A stretch of DNA of 64,000 nt from Limnohabitans sp. (GCF_017848645.1 NZ_JAFEIF010000027.1:57160-121159), one strand, 5' to 3'; shown: positions 51,783 through 62,431, numbered from the stretch's first letter. The notes: generated by a model from the sequence alone, not told the origin. Numbers and translations are program-made.

Positions 51783-51804
51783 TCCCGCTGCTGCGGGATC
51801 TTTG
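51783..51804 (+). terminator. terminator of the DksA-like gene
   Basis: TCCCGC and GCGGGA arms with a TGCT loop, followed by TCTTT, 21 bases after the stop codon. It separates this gene from the downstream VOC gene. Confidence 0.6.
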
Positions 51805-51823
51805 GGCTGATATGCTTTGACGC

Positions 51824-52237
51824 ATGCACAGCCTGTTTCACTTCGCTTTTCATGTCACCGACCTGGACGAAGCGCGCCGCTTTTATGGCGGTGTGCTCGG
51901 TTGCCAGGAAGGCCGCTCCACCGAGACTTGGGTGGACTTTGACTTTTTTTCGCACCAGATTTCCCTGCACCTGGGCGAGCCTTTCAAAACCACCCTCACG
52001 GGTCATGTGGGCGATCACCTGGTGCCCATGCCGCACTTTGGTCTGGTCTTGCAAAAGGCCGATTGGCAAGCGCTGGCCGATCGCCTGCAGGCCCGGCAAA
52101 TGAAGTTTGTGGTCGAGCCGCACCTGCGCTTTGCCGGACTGCCGGGTGAGCAATGGACCATGTTCTTCATGGACCCATTTGGCAACCCCATCGAAGTCAA
52201 AGGCTTCGCCCGCTTGGACACGGTCTACGCCAGCTGA
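51824..52237 (+). CDS. VOC-family (glyoxalase/dioxygenase-fold) protein
   Basis: 137 residues in one VOC module pair. It opens SLFHFAFHVTDLDEARRFYGGVLGC, with His near residue 9 as a probable metal ligand, QISLHLGEPF in the middle and a C-terminal MFFMDPFGNPIEVKGF carrying the Glu ligand. This pattern (H ... E) is typical of small VOC oxidoreductase-like proteins. Substrate unknown. Confidence 0.85.
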   Translation: MHSLFHFAFHVTDLDEARRFYGGVLGCQEGRSTETWVDFDFFSHQISLHLGEPFKTTLTGHVGDHLVPMPHFGLVLQKADWQALADRLQARQMKFVVEPHLRFAGLPGEQWTMFFMDPFGNPIEVKGFARLDTVYAS

Positions 52238-52266
52238 ACGCCTGCGCCCTGCCAAGCCGCGTTCAG
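52234..52266. terminator. hairpin spanning the convergent stops of the VOC gene and mrdA
   Basis: CTGAACGC and GCGTTCAG pair perfectly with 17 bases between them and contain both stop codons (VOC on plus, mrdA on minus). A candidate bidirectional terminator without T-tracts. Confidence 0.45.
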
Positions 52267-54263
52267 GGCTTGTCAGGTTTGCCAGCAGGCAGGATTTTGG
52301 GGGCCATCAAGGGCACCTCAGCTTTGTTCCTTGGCTTGCCGATCGGGCTGGCGGTCTGGCCTTTTTGTGTGGCCGCCATGTCTTCTTCGCTGGGGTATTG
52401 CCCCAGCAGCCAATAGTCAAACACACGGCGGGCGATTGGGGCGGCCGAGGCCGCGCCAAAACCTGCGTTCTCCACCACCACCGCCACCGCAATTTGCGGC
52501 TTATCGGCGGGCGCATAGGCCATGTACAAGGCATGGTCACGCTGGTATTCGGACAACTTGGCCGCGTCGTACTTGTCTTTTTGCCCGATGGTCACTGCCT
52601 GGGCCGTGCCGGTTTTGCCCGCGCTGGTGTAACCCGCTCCAGCAAACACCCGTGCCGAGGTGCCTGAAGTGACCACCCCCACCAAGCCGTTGCGCACCAC
52701 GTCCATGTGCTCTGGCTTGAACCCCAGGTCCAGGGGCTGCTGTGCGCCCACCTGGGTCTGGGCGTGTGTCAACGCGTCCTGGGTAGCCGTGACCACACGG
52801 GGCTTGAACTGCAAGCCTGCGTTGGCCAAGGTGGCCGTGGCTGAAGCCAGTTGCAGCATCGTGAAGGTGTTGTAACCCTGACCTATGCCCAAAGAAATGG
52901 TCTCTCCGCCGTACCACTTCTTTTGCTCGGGTCGCTTGTAATAATTGCGCTTCCATTCGGTGCTGGGCAAGATGCCGCGCACTTCACCGGGCAAATCGAT
53001 GCCGGTGATCTGGCCAAAACCCAGCGGCTTCATGAAGTCATGGATCGCATCCACACCCATCTCATTGGCCAGCGAGTAGTAATACACGTTGCTCGACAGC
53101 ACAATGGACCGCACCATGTCAACTGCGCCTAGCCCAGCATCCCCGTGGCTGCGGAAGGTGTGCCCGCCATACGTCCAGGAGCCTGCATCGTTGACGATGG
53201 TGCTGGCGCTGCGCTTGCCCGTAGACAATGCGGCCATGGCCATGAAAGGCTTGTAGGTCGAGCCAGGCGGGTAGGTGCCGCGCAGCGCCCGGTTGAGCAG
53301 CGGTTTGTCAATCGATTCGTTGAGCATTTGCCAATTTTCAACATCGATGCCGTCGACAAACAAGTTGGGGTCGAAGGTGGGCTTGCTCACAAAGGCCAGC
53401 ACCTCGCCATTGTTCGGGTCCAGCGCCACCAGTGCGCCGCGGCGGTTGCCGAACAAGTCTTCAACCATTTTCTGCATCTGGATATCGATGGACAAGACCA
53501 CGTTTTGCCCGGGTATGGCCGGACGGCTGGACAAACTGCGCGTGGCTCGCCCCCCGGCGGAAGTTTCCACCTCGTTGACGCCCGTGATGCCATGGAGTTC
53601 GCGCTCGTAGCGCTGCTCGACACCCAGCTTGCCGATGTATTCAGTGCCCCGGTAATTGGCCGCCGCGTCCTCCTCCTCTTCCAGCCGCTCCTTGTCACGC
53701 TGGTTGATGCGCCCGATATAGCCAATCACATGACTGGCCAACTCGCTGTAGGGGTACTGGCGGAACAATCGTGCCTTGATCTCCACACCCGGAAACCGGT
53801 AACTTTGCGCACTGAAGCGGGCCACCTCTTCGTCGGTCAAGCGATTGCGAATGGGCAGCGAGTCAAAGCTTTTGGACTCCTCGCGCAGGCGCTTGAAACG
53901 GCGACGGTCCTTGGTCTGAATGTCCACCAACTCGGCCAGCTCATTGATCGTGGCCTCCAGGTCCTTGACCTTGGAGGGCGTGATCTCCAGTGTGTAGGCC
54001 GAATAGTTGCTCGCCAGCACCACACCGTTGCGGTCCAAAATTGTGCCCCGTGGTGGCACCGTGGGCAAGATCGCTGTGCGGTTGTTCTCGGCTTGTGCCA
54101 GCAGATCTTCGTGACGGACCACTTGCAAATAAGCCAAGCGGCTGGCCAGCAGCAAAAAGCAGCACAACACCACCCACTGCATGACGAGCACACGGCCTTG
54201 AAAGCGCTGAATTTCGACGCGGGTGTCGCGCAGCTCGGCCAAGGAGGGCAGGTTCAACGGCAT
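52263..54263 (-). CDS. mrdA: penicillin-binding protein 2 (peptidoglycan transpeptidase MrdA)
   Basis: 666-residue class B PBP with an N-terminal membrane anchor (VLVMQWVVLCCFLLLASRLAYL). The transpeptidase domain shows the active-site S-T-Y-K in GSTYKPF, S-S-N in LSSNVYY, and K-T-G in AGKTGTA. It cross-links elongation-phase peptidoglycan as part of the Mre-Rod elongasome. Start 54263 is two bases after mreD. The usual following partner rodA is not downstream; a VOC gene on the other strand follows instead. Confidence 0.95.
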   Translation of the reverse strand: MPLNLPSLAELRDTRVEIQRFQGRVLVMQWVVLCCFLLLASRLAYLQVVRHEDLLAQAENNRTAILPTVPPRGTILDRNGVVLASNYSAYTLEITPSKVKDLEATINELAELVDIQTKDRRRFKRLREESKSFDSLPIRNRLTDEEVARFSAQSYRFPGVEIKARLFRQYPYSELASHVIGYIGRINQRDKERLEEEEDAAANYRGTEYIGKLGVEQRYERELHGITGVNEVETSAGGRATRSLSSRPAIPGQNVVLSIDIQMQKMVEDLFGNRRGALVALDPNNGEVLAFVSKPTFDPNLFVDGIDVENWQMLNESIDKPLLNRALRGTYPPGSTYKPFMAMAALSTGKRSASTIVNDAGSWTYGGHTFRSHGDAGLGAVDMVRSIVLSSNVYYYSLANEMGVDAIHDFMKPLGFGQITGIDLPGEVRGILPSTEWKRNYYKRPEQKKWYGGETISLGIGQGYNTFTMLQLASATATLANAGLQFKPRVVTATQDALTHAQTQVGAQQPLDLGFKPEHMDVVRNGLVGVVTSGTSARVFAGAGYTSAGKTGTAQAVTIGQKDKYDAAKLSEYQRDHALYMAYAPADKPQIAVAVVVENAGFGAASAAPIARRVFDYWLLGQYPSEEDMAATQKGQTASPIGKPRNKAEVPLMAPKILPAGKPDKP

Positions 54264-54265
54264 GC

Positions 54266-54787
54266 TCAAAGCGGACGAATATCGTCTCGCTCGAACGCGC
54301 GACGCTGAGGTGCCAAAAGCAAGGCCCCCACCAAAGGCCACAGGGCCGCTTGCAGCAAAGGCCCAGGCAGCTGGCTCCAGGCGGGCCAGGCATCATGCGC
54401 CACCAGGCGTGTGAGCCACTCCACCACGGCCGCTACAACAAAGAGCGGCAAAATTTGCAGGGCCTGCTCGCGCAAGGGAAACCATTGCATCCGTCGCTGC
54501 GCGACGGTGGCCAGTCCGGAAAGCACCACATAAGACAGCGCGTTTTGCCCCAACAAGGCCGACTCGTGCACATCCAGCGCCAAGCCCAATACAAAGGCCA
54601 GCACCAAGCCGACTCGGCGCGGTTGGTGCACGGTCCAGAAGACCATCACGATGGCCAGCACATCGGGCAGCCAATACCAGCCCAGCAGCCCCATCAACAT
54701 GTGCAGCAACAAGGCCAAGACAAAGCTCAACACAATGAACTTGGGGTTGGCAGGCAAGAGCAGGGGACGCCCTGCGGGCATGATCAT
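54266..54787 (-). CDS. mreD: rod shape-determining protein MreD
   Basis: 173-residue membrane protein with about five predicted helices (FIVLSFVLALLLHMLMGLL and later), low sequence conservation but standard position between mreC and mrdA; overlaps mreC by 4 bases. It is part of the MreBCD scaffold linking cytoskeleton to cell-wall synthesis. Confidence 0.9.
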   Translation of the reverse strand: MIMPAGRPLLLPANPKFIVLSFVLALLLHMLMGLLGWYWLPDVLAIVMVFWTVHQPRRVGLVLAFVLGLALDVHESALLGQNALSYVVLSGLATVAQRRMQWFPLREQALQILPLFVVAAVVEWLTRLVAHDAWPAWSQLPGPLLQAALWPLVGALLLAPQRRAFERDDIRPL

Positions 54788-55725
54788 GGTTTGGCTCCTG
54801 CAGCAGGCAGGGCAGATGTTGTCGCTTTGGCTTTGGTCGCTTTGGGCGCTTCTGGCTTCGGTGGTTCCGGCCAGTCCTTGACCGGCAACAACACCAGCAA
54901 ATGACGCCCACGCTCGGTGGCCATGGGCTCAGCATGCACACGGGCAAAGGACGAGTCAACGCGGCGGTCAATTCGGGCAATGCGCCCCACATGCAAGCCC
55001 GCCGGGTAGACGCCATCAATGCCACTGGTGGTCAGCAAATCGCCTTTTTGCATGTCTGCGCCAGCCGGCACAAACTTCAAATCGAGCGAGCCGCCCAGGG
55101 TTTGCGGGTCCCCATTGGCCACATAACGGCTGCCGGTTCGGGCGTTCATGACCGGGATGCTCTGCGCGCGGTCGGTCAGCAGCGTGACTTCACTGACCAA
55201 AGGGTAAACGCGGGTGACCTGCCCCACCACCCCAGCCGTGTCAATGACCGCCGAACCTTGCGCAATACCGGCCATCAAGCCACGGTCCACCACAACACGT
55301 TGGGTATAGGGGTCCGAGGTGTCGTAGAGCACCTGAACCGCCTTGGCTGGACCAGCCACCTGGGCACGCAAATCGAGCAACTGCCGCAAATGGGCGTTTT
55401 CCTGGCTGAGCTGCTCCACCTGCTGCAAACGTTGAGCCTGGGCGATGGTGCGGGTCTGAAAAATCAGGGCCGCATCTTGTGCGTCCTCCAGATTGCCAAA
55501 GTAACGCGTCAGGGCATTGACCGCATTCACCGGCTGCAGGGACAACCACTGCAAGGGCGACAGAACCAGGGCCACGCCTGAGCGGATGGGCTGAGAAATC
55601 TGCATCCGGTGATCTGCCGCCATCAACAACACCGCCAGCAGCCCCAGCAGCAGCATCTTGGCAGTCGCAGACAGGCCTTGCCGAAAGATCGGCGGTGCAC
55701 TGCGTTCAAGCGTATCCAGGGCCAT
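54784..55725 (-). CDS. mreC: rod shape-determining protein MreC
   Basis: 313-residue protein: one N-terminal membrane helix, a coiled-coil (QRLQQVEQLSQENAHLRQLL, about residues 95-115) and the beta-rich periplasmic domain with VVDRGLMAGIAQGSAVID, VTLLTDRAQSIPV and a C-terminal Pro/Lys/Ala-rich tail. Standard MreC architecture, bridging MreB, MreD and PBP2. Confidence 0.93.
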   Translation of the reverse strand: MALDTLERSAPPIFRQGLSATAKMLLLGLLAVLLMAADHRMQISQPIRSGVALVLSPLQWLSLQPVNAVNALTRYFGNLEDAQDAALIFQTRTIAQAQRLQQVEQLSQENAHLRQLLDLRAQVAGPAKAVQVLYDTSDPYTQRVVVDRGLMAGIAQGSAVIDTAGVVGQVTRVYPLVSEVTLLTDRAQSIPVMNARTGSRYVANGDPQTLGGSLDLKFVPAGADMQKGDLLTTSGIDGVYPAGLHVGRIARIDRRVDSSFARVHAEPMATERGRHLLVLLPVKDWPEPPKPEAPKATKAKATTSALPAAGAKP

Positions 55726-55794
55726 GGTTCAATTGCACCGGATGGTGGTGAGATGAGAGGGTGAGGGTGCAGTCCAGCTGCACCCGACAAGGGC

Positions 55795-56916
<1,122 letters not shown>

Positions 56917-57049
56917 TCAAAATGGGTGCTTGACAAGGCATTCTGAGCCCTTCAGCAAACACAGGATAATACCCGATACCCCCGTCATTTGGCGGCCCTT
57001 GGCCTGCCCCATGCACCGAAATACACCCCACCACAAGCCTTTTTGAACC

Positions 57050-57349
57050 ATGTCGTTGACCCCACAGGATATTGCCCGGATCGCTAACCTCGCCCGGCTG
57101 GAACTCAAGCCCGATGAAAGCGAGCGCATGCTCACTCAAATCAACGGCTTTTTTGGCATCGTGCAAGCCATGCAGGCGGTGGACACCACCGGCATCACCC
57201 CCATGGCCCACCCCGTGGCCGCCATTCAGGACATCACGCTGCGCCTGCGCCCCGATGTGGCGAGCGAGCCCAACCAACGCGATCTGAACCAGCAAAGCGC
57301 CCCCGCCGTTGAGCGCGGCCTGTTCTTGGTCCCCAAAGTCATCGAGTAA
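57050..57349 (+). CDS. gatC: Asp-tRNA(Asn)/Glu-tRNA(Gln) amidotransferase subunit C
   Basis: 99-residue GatC ([27 protein letters not shown] and a C-terminal FLVPKVIE). It stabilises GatA-GatB. It lies 3 bases before gatA. Confidence 0.95.
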   Translation: MSLTPQDIARIANLARLELKPDESERMLTQINGFFGIVQAMQAVDTTGITPMAHPVAAIQDITLRLRPDVASEPNQRDLNQQSAPAVERGLFLVPKVIE

Positions 57350-57352
57350 GCC

Positions 57353-58813
57353 ATGAGTGATCTGCACAACCTCAGCGTGAAAGCGCTGGTCACCCTTTTG
57401 CAAACCAAAGAGGTCAGCGCCGTCGAAGTGGCCACGCGTTTTCTGGCCCGCATGGGCGGCAACCCGCACAACGCCTTTTTGGACATCGACAGCGAAGTGA
57501 CGCTGGCCCAGGCCCGCGCCTCCGACGCCAAACTGGCGGACGGCACAGCGGGCACCCTCGAAGGCGTGCCCGTGGCGCACAAAGACGTGTTCGTCACCCG
57601 CGATTTCGCGACCACCGCAGGCTCCAAGATCCTGAACGGCTACCGCTCGCCCTTTGACGCCACCGTGGTGCAGCGCCTGCGCACGGCGGGTATGGTCACG
57701 CTGGGCAAGCTCAACTGCGACGAATTCGCCATGGGCTCGGCCAACGAAAACTCGGCCTATGGCCCGGTACAAAACCCCTGGGACACAGCCCGCGTGCCCG
57801 GCGGCTCTTCGGGCGGCAGCGCCGCCGCTGTGGCCGCAGGCCTGGCGCCTGCCGCCACCGGCACCGACACGGGCGGCTCGATCCGCCAGCCCGCCAGCTT
57901 TTGCGGCATCACCGGCATCAAGCCCACCTATGGTCGCGCATCCCGCTACGGCATGATCGCCTACGCCTCCAGCCTGGACCAGGCCGGCCCCATGGCCCGC
58001 AGCGCCGAAGACTGCGCGCTCTTGCTGAGTGCCATGTGCGGCGCGGACTTGGACCGTGACTCGACTTCGTTGGACATGCCAACCGAAGACTTTTCTGCAT
58101 CGCTCAACAACTCAATCGAAGGCCTGCGCATTGGCATTCCCAAAGAGTTCTTTGGCGAAGGCTTGGCGGCCGATGTGCGTGCCGCCGTAGACAGCGCCTT
58201 GCGCGAGTACGAAAAGCTCGGCGCCAAGCTGGTGCCCATCAGCCTGCCGCGCACCGAGTTGTCGATTCCGGTTTACTACATCATTGCCCCGGCCGAAGCC
58301 AGCTCCAACCTCAGCCGCTTTGACGGCGTGAAGTTTGGCCACCGCGCCAAGGACTACACCGACCTGGTGGACATGTACAAAAAGACCCGCGCCGAAGGCT
58401 TTGGCAACGAGGTCAAGCGCCGCATCATGACGGGCGCTTATGTGCTGAGTCACGGTTATTACGACGCCTACTACCTGCAGGCGCAAAAAATCCGCCGCAT
58501 GATCGCCGACGACTTCCAAAACGCGTTCAAAGAATGCGATGTGATTGCTGGCCCTGTGGCCCCGTCTGTGGCCTGGAAGTTTGGCGAGAATGCCAACGAC
58601 CCCGTGGCCGACTATCTGGCCGACATCTTCACGCTGCCTGCCTCGCTGGCCGGCCTGCCCGGCATGAGCGTGCCCGCAGGCTTTGGGGCACAAGGCATGC
58701 CCGTGGGCCTGCAGCTGATCGGCAACTACTTCAAGGAAGCCCAGTTGCTGAACGCCGCACACCGCCTGCAACAAGCTACCGATTTCCACCTGCAAAAACC
58801 GGCAGGAGTCTGA
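57353..58813 (+). CDS. gatA: Asp-tRNA(Asn)/Glu-tRNA(Gln) amidotransferase subunit A (glutamine amidase)
   Basis: 486-residue amidase-signature enzyme. The Lys-Ser-Ser triad is visible: K in VPVAHKDVF, cis-Ser in [10 protein letters not shown], and Ser in DTGGSIRQP. It releases ammonia from glutamine to transamidate misacylated tRNAs. Start ATG follows gatC; stop is 5 bases before gatB. Confidence 0.96.
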   Translation: MSDLHNLSVKALVTLLQTKEVSAVEVATRFLARMGGNPHNAFLDIDSEVTLAQARASDAKLADGTAGTLEGVPVAHKDVFVTRDFATTAGSKILNGYRSPFDATVVQRLRTAGMVTLGKLNCDEFAMGSANENSAYGPVQNPWDTARVPGGSSGGSAAAVAAGLAPAATGTDTGGSIRQPASFCGITGIKPTYGRASRYGMIAYASSLDQAGPMARSAEDCALLLSAMCGADLDRDSTSLDMPTEDFSASLNNSIEGLRIGIPKEFFGEGLAADVRAAVDSALREYEKLGAKLVPISLPRTELSIPVYYIIAPAEASSNLSRFDGVKFGHRAKDYTDLVDMYKKTRAEGFGNEVKRRIMTGAYVLSHGYYDAYYLQAQKIRRMIADDFQNAFKECDVIAGPVAPSVAWKFGENANDPVADYLADIFTLPASLAGLPGMSVPAGFGAQGMPVGLQLIGNYFKEAQLLNAAHRLQQATDFHLQKPAGV

Positions 58814-58818
58814 ACACC

Positions 58819-60333
58819 ATGAGCAAACTCGTCCAAGGCTACGAAGTCGTCATCGGCTTCGAAACACACGCCCAACTCTCGACCCACAGCAAGATCTTCA
58901 GCCGCGCCCCCACGGCGTTTGGTGCTGAAGCCAACACACAAGCCTGCGCGGTGGACATGGCCCTGCCCGGCACCTTGCCCGTGATGAACATCGGCGCTGT
59001 AGAGCGCGCCATTGAATTTGGCTTGGCCATCAACGCCCACATTGCCGAGCGCAGCATCTTTGCGCGCAAAAACTACTTCTACCCCGACCTGCCCAAGGGC
59101 TACCAGATCAGCCAGTTCGAGATCCCGGTGGTGCAAGGCGGTGAGGTGTCGTTCTTCCTGGAAGAAGGCAAAGAGACTGTTCGCAAAACTGTGCGGCTGG
59201 AGCGTGCCCACCTTGAAGAAGACGCGGGCAAATCGCTGCACGAGGATTTCATTGGCCAGTCTGGCATTGACCTCAACCGCGCCGGCACGCCCCTGCTGGA
59301 AATCGTGACCCAGCCCGACATGCGCAGCAGCGAAGAAGCCGTGGCCTACGCCAAAGAGCTGCACAAGATCGTGACCTGGATCGGCATCTGCGACGGCAAC
59401 ATGCAAGAAGGCAGCTTCCGTTGCGACGCCAACGTGTCGGTGCGCAAGCCCGGCGGCGAGCTGGGCACACGCCGCGAGATCAAGAACCTGAACAGCTTCA
59501 AGTTCATGCAGCAGGCGATTGACTTTGAAGTGCGCTGGCAAATCGACCAAATCGAAGACGGCTACGCCATCCAGCAAGCCACCGTGCTTTTCGACCCCGA
59601 CACGGGCGAGACCCGCGCCATGCGCACCAAGGAAGACGCCGCCGACTACCGCTACTTCCCCGACCCGGACCTGCCCCCGCTGGTGATCGGCCGCGACTGG
59701 GTCGAGCGCGTCAAAGGCGAGATGGCCGAGCTGCCCCGTGTGATGGCCGAGCGCTTCGTCAAAGACTACGCACTGCCCGAGCAGCTTGCGAATGCGATTA
59801 CTTCTGAGCAGCCAAAAGCAGTTTATTTCGAGAATTTTTACAAGACACTATTGCAAAATTTAGCCTATCAATCACATTTGATGGAGGCTTGCGCTAAAGG
59901 CGCGGGCTGGGCGATGGTAGAGCTTGCTGCTCGCTTGAATACATTCGGAATTGCCGTTCATGAATGTCCTGTAAGCGCTGAAGGACTTGCGGCAGTTGTG
60001 ACAAGAATTATTCAAGGCCATATCAGTCATAGTGCAGCAAAGACGGTATTCGATTTGCTTTGGAATGCCTCTGGCGATGCCATTTCCAATGAAGGCCAGT
60101 TGTCAGTTGTCGATGAGATTATCAAGAATAAAGGTCTGATGCAGATGAATGATGTCGGTGAGTTGGAGAAAATCGTAGACGAAGTGCTGTCCATAAGCTC
60201 AAAGAACATCGAAGAATTTAAGGCAGGTAACACCAAGGCGCTTAATAGCCTAGTTGGTCTAATCATGAAAGCCAGCAAAGGGAAAGCAAATCCTGGTCAA
60301 GTGAACGAGCTTCTAAAAAAGAAACTGACTTGA
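58819..60333 (+). CDS. gatB: Asp-tRNA(Asn)/Glu-tRNA(Gln) amidotransferase subunit B, mosaic gene
   Basis: 504-residue GatB starting [20 protein letters not shown]. The first 320 codons are standard for this genome (GC-rich third positions), with [16 protein letters not shown] and the metal-binding and ATP-related loops. Around base 59785 codon use turns AT-rich to the stop, although the frame stays open and the C-terminal helical and YqeY-like tail ([18 protein letters not shown]) is normal. The 3' third appears to come from different DNA by recombination. Upstream frame to 58534 inside gatA is a shadow. Confidence 0.9.
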   Translation: MSKLVQGYEVVIGFETHAQLSTHSKIFSRAPTAFGAEANTQACAVDMALPGTLPVMNIGAVERAIEFGLAINAHIAERSIFARKNYFYPDLPKGYQISQFEIPVVQGGEVSFFLEEGKETVRKTVRLERAHLEEDAGKSLHEDFIGQSGIDLNRAGTPLLEIVTQPDMRSSEEAVAYAKELHKIVTWIGICDGNMQEGSFRCDANVSVRKPGGELGTRREIKNLNSFKFMQQAIDFEVRWQIDQIEDGYAIQQATVLFDPDTGETRAMRTKEDAADYRYFPDPDLPPLVIGRDWVERVKGEMAELPRVMAERFVKDYALPEQLANAITSEQPKAVYFENFYKTLLQNLAYQSHLMEACAKGAGWAMVELAARLNTFGIAVHECPVSAEGLAAVVTRIIQGHISHSAAKTVFDLLWNASGDAISNEGQLSVVDEIIKNKGLMQMNDVGELEKIVDEVLSISSKNIEEFKAGNTKALNSLVGLIMKASKGKANPGQVNELLKKKLT

Positions 60334-60397
60334 TTTTATTTACCTTGCGGCAGTACTGATTTTCCCAATCAAATGGACTCAGTGTAAATATTATTTA

Positions 60398-60420
60398 GGC
60401 AATGGCAATGGCAATGGCAA
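60398..60420. repeat. hexanucleotide tandem repeat (GGCAAT)
   Basis: Three full copies plus five bases of GGCAAT follow the mosaic gatB end, 65 bases after its stop. A slippage-prone tract at the left of the AT-rich island. Confidence 0.7.
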
Positions 60421-60471
60421 AAAAGCACTAAAGCTTAAGAAATTTGCTTGCCGATTGCTTGTTTGGTCATA

Positions 60472-61182
60472 TCATTTAACAGGTGTCTTTGCCCAAGTTT
60501 GATAATCGCTGAATTTTCCACTGGCACAATAACTACACGACTCGACAACTCCATCCGAGATAACTTTAAGCGGATTTCCACATTTTTCGCAATGCCCCAT
60601 TTCACCACGTCTTCTATTAATGTTATAGGGTGGATCGGAATGGTCTTGGGCTTCTGGATTATAAAATTGTTTAATTGATTGAGAATCACACCATTCTTTG
60701 TTCCGTGATATCAAGTCTAATGTCGATTTAAGGCCCATGCATTTCCAGCAATAAAGTTTACGCCATGGTTTTACACTTAGCAAACCATTACAGAGTTTGC
60801 AATATCTTAAAGGCGTCAAGATCATTTTTTTGACAGCCGGAGGACTATTGATGCAACCAGATTTATCACTAGTTTGAAGATTTTCTCCGCTTGAGGCATG
60901 AATAATCGTGGCACAATTTTTTATAGCCCGAATCGCAGTCGCGATATCACATCGAAACCACTCTTTGCCCTCACGATAGCTAGCTAAGTGCTTGTGCGTC
61001 AGCTGCTCAACATCACGCGGGTTATCAACCAGAAAATCCACCTCCACTTTAAAAGCATGCGGAAATCCTGCTGAGTCAAGTTCTCTTGCCCTGAGAGATG
61101 GGTCTTTTGTTGAGAACCCAATTTTCACCAATCCAACTATTGCCGGATTTGAGATTACATATACCCAACCTCTAATATTCAT
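60472..61182 (-). CDS. GIY-YIG/T5orf172-type domain protein with two zinc ribbons
   Basis: 236-residue protein. The N-terminus WVYVISNPAIVGLVKIGFST resembles the GIY-YIG-fold T5orf172/MUG113 domain (VYV ... KIG, with Arg in RARELDSAG and a later E-Q-L-x-H helix). Two C-terminal zinc ribbons follow: CKLC/CWKC near residues 128-150 and CEKC/CSYC near residues 198-220. AT-rich codon use marks it as foreign. A DNA-nicking or DNA-binding role in a mobile element or phage is inferred. No neighbouring partner is evident. Confidence 0.7.
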   Translation of the reverse strand: MNIRGWVYVISNPAIVGLVKIGFSTKDPSLRARELDSAGFPHAFKVEVDFLVDNPRDVEQLTHKHLASYREGKEWFRCDIATAIRAIKNCATIIHASSGENLQTSDKSGCINSPPAVKKMILTPLRYCKLCNGLLSVKPWRKLYCWKCMGLKSTLDLISRNKEWCDSQSIKQFYNPEAQDHSDPPYNINRRRGEMGHCEKCGNPLKVISDGVVESCSYCASGKFSDYQTWAKTPVK

Positions 61183-61389
61183 CGCAAAATCTCCAAATTT
61201 TTTCTGTGCATGAAGGCATCTATCTTGAATTTCTCATATTCAATGAAGATCAAATTTTTATTTATATTTCCATCAAAAATATTTTTAATTTCACTTTCTT
61301 TATTAATCATAATTTTCAAAATTCAGCCCAATTCATAGTTATATGCATTTAATAATAATGAAAAGAAGCATGACGACCTTACCCCCCTT

Positions 61390-61405
61390 TTGGCCGGTCG
61401 GCCAA
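61390..61405. repeat. 7-bp palindrome
   Basis: TTGGCCG and CGGCCAA are perfect inverted copies separated by two bases, next to the tandem repeat. It could be an operator or a recombination/cruciform site. Confidence 0.5.
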
Positions 61406-61415
61406 TATCTCGCGA

Positions 61416-61450
61416 TTGGCTCTTGGCTCTTGGCTCTTGGCTCTTGGCTC
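61416..61450. repeat. heptanucleotide tandem repeat (TTGGCTC)x5
   Basis: Five exact back-to-back copies of TTGGCTC. It lies 234 bases upstream of the T5orf172-type gene start. A 7-base unit is not a multiple of three, but it is outside any recognised reading frame, so copy-number changes could affect promoter spacing or structure only. Confidence 0.85.
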
Positions 61451-61486
61451 TTAGGATAGATTCTTATTTTTTGATCATAGCAATCC

Positions 61487-62221
61487 TTACATCCGATAGC
61501 GCATAGGAGCGGTTACTTTCTCCTTGATTAAGCGCTTTATTAGGCGCTGAGTTACATTTTTTTCATCGGTGGGCATATCTTGCAAGGCTTTTTCCGCTTG
61601 TTCAAACTGACCCAGCTGACGATGCAGTTCGGCACGGGTGGTAGAGTCAAGCCGAAATTTTTTCTTACTATTCAACAAGGCGTTCAGGTTTTCACGTTGC
61701 GGGGCGTTGAGTTCGTGAGGCGGATAAGTAAAGGGGCTGCTTTCGGGACGAATGTATGGTCGGGCTTCAACTTTAAGTAGCTTCCTCCACCAAGTGCGCA
61801 AGTCCGGATTCTCTGCTTCCCATGCGGCGCGGGTTGCAGCCTCTTCTGCATCGCGGTGAGCGCGGTAACGTTCGCGGTAGGGATGGTTTAAATGCTGCAA
61901 ATAAGTCAACCGTGCCGCACGCTCAATATCAATCGTTCTGGCTTTTGCTATGACATCTGGTAAGTCTTCGGGCGTAACAGGCATTGTGTGAGGTGCCTCG
62001 AGTTCCTCGGACTGGCTGACATAATGCATTTCATTCATCAGATAGTAGTTGCCGCATTTGCATTGGCGAAGTCCATGTCCATTGGGCATCAAAGAACCAC
62101 CCCGATAACCATCGGTCCAATATTCACCCGCCATGAAATTCATGGAGCGGTAACGCGGACTGGAATAGAGTTCCCCGCAACAAGGTGTTGCGTTAAGGTT
62201 GTATCCGGCAATACTGGTCAT
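61487..62221 (-). CDS. hypothetical protein with N-terminal CxC-type zinc motif
   Basis: 244-residue protein, not recognised. Near the N-terminus PCCG (residues 13-16) and CKCG (residues 54-57) together suggest a zinc ribbon. The C-terminal third is helical and charged, with LGQFEQAEKALQDMP resembling a single TPR-like helix pair. Base composition is lower in GC than the core genes. Neighbour on the same strand is the T5orf172-type gene, so both may belong to one acquired segment. No function is proposed. Confidence 0.65.
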   Translation of the reverse strand: MTSIAGYNLNATPCCGELYSSPRYRSMNFMAGEYWTDGYRGGSLMPNGHGLRQCKCGNYYLMNEMHYVSQSEELEAPHTMPVTPEDLPDVIAKARTIDIERAARLTYLQHLNHPYRERYRAHRDAEEAATRAAWEAENPDLRTWWRKLLKVEARPYIRPESSPFTYPPHELNAPQRENLNALLNSKKKFRLDSTTRAELHRQLGQFEQAEKALQDMPTDEKNVTQRLIKRLIKEKVTAPMRYRM

Positions 62222-62431
62222 AAGGATAAATTTTGTACGGTTTAGTGAGTAGACCGCTGACTGTCACGTTTTTTAATTTTAAAACGCTTCTACAGCCAAC
62301 AATTGACAAGCTCCTCACCCAGACGATACCTGCCCTCTTCTGGTCTATGGACGCGCAACTAACTGTTGGATCGTTCTTCTAAAAGACGAATCCCGGCATT
62401 GAAATGAGAAGTCGTAAGCCACAATCAGCGC

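Larger units (their letters stand above)
61183..61486. other. AT-rich intergenic segment with repeats
   Basis: No coding frame supported. It contains the palindrome at 61390-61405 and the 7-base tandem repeat at 61416-61450; the rest is AT-rich (61240-61330). Probably carries the promoter of the minus-strand gene at 60472-61182. Confidence 0.6.

Noticed and set aside
58534..58818. N-terminal extension of gatB
   Set aside because: It overlaps gatA in another frame; the ATG at 58819 gives the normal GatB start.
60398..60420. GGCAAT repeat as a direct repeat flanking an element
   Set aside because: No matching copy was found at the right-hand edge of the AT-rich island.
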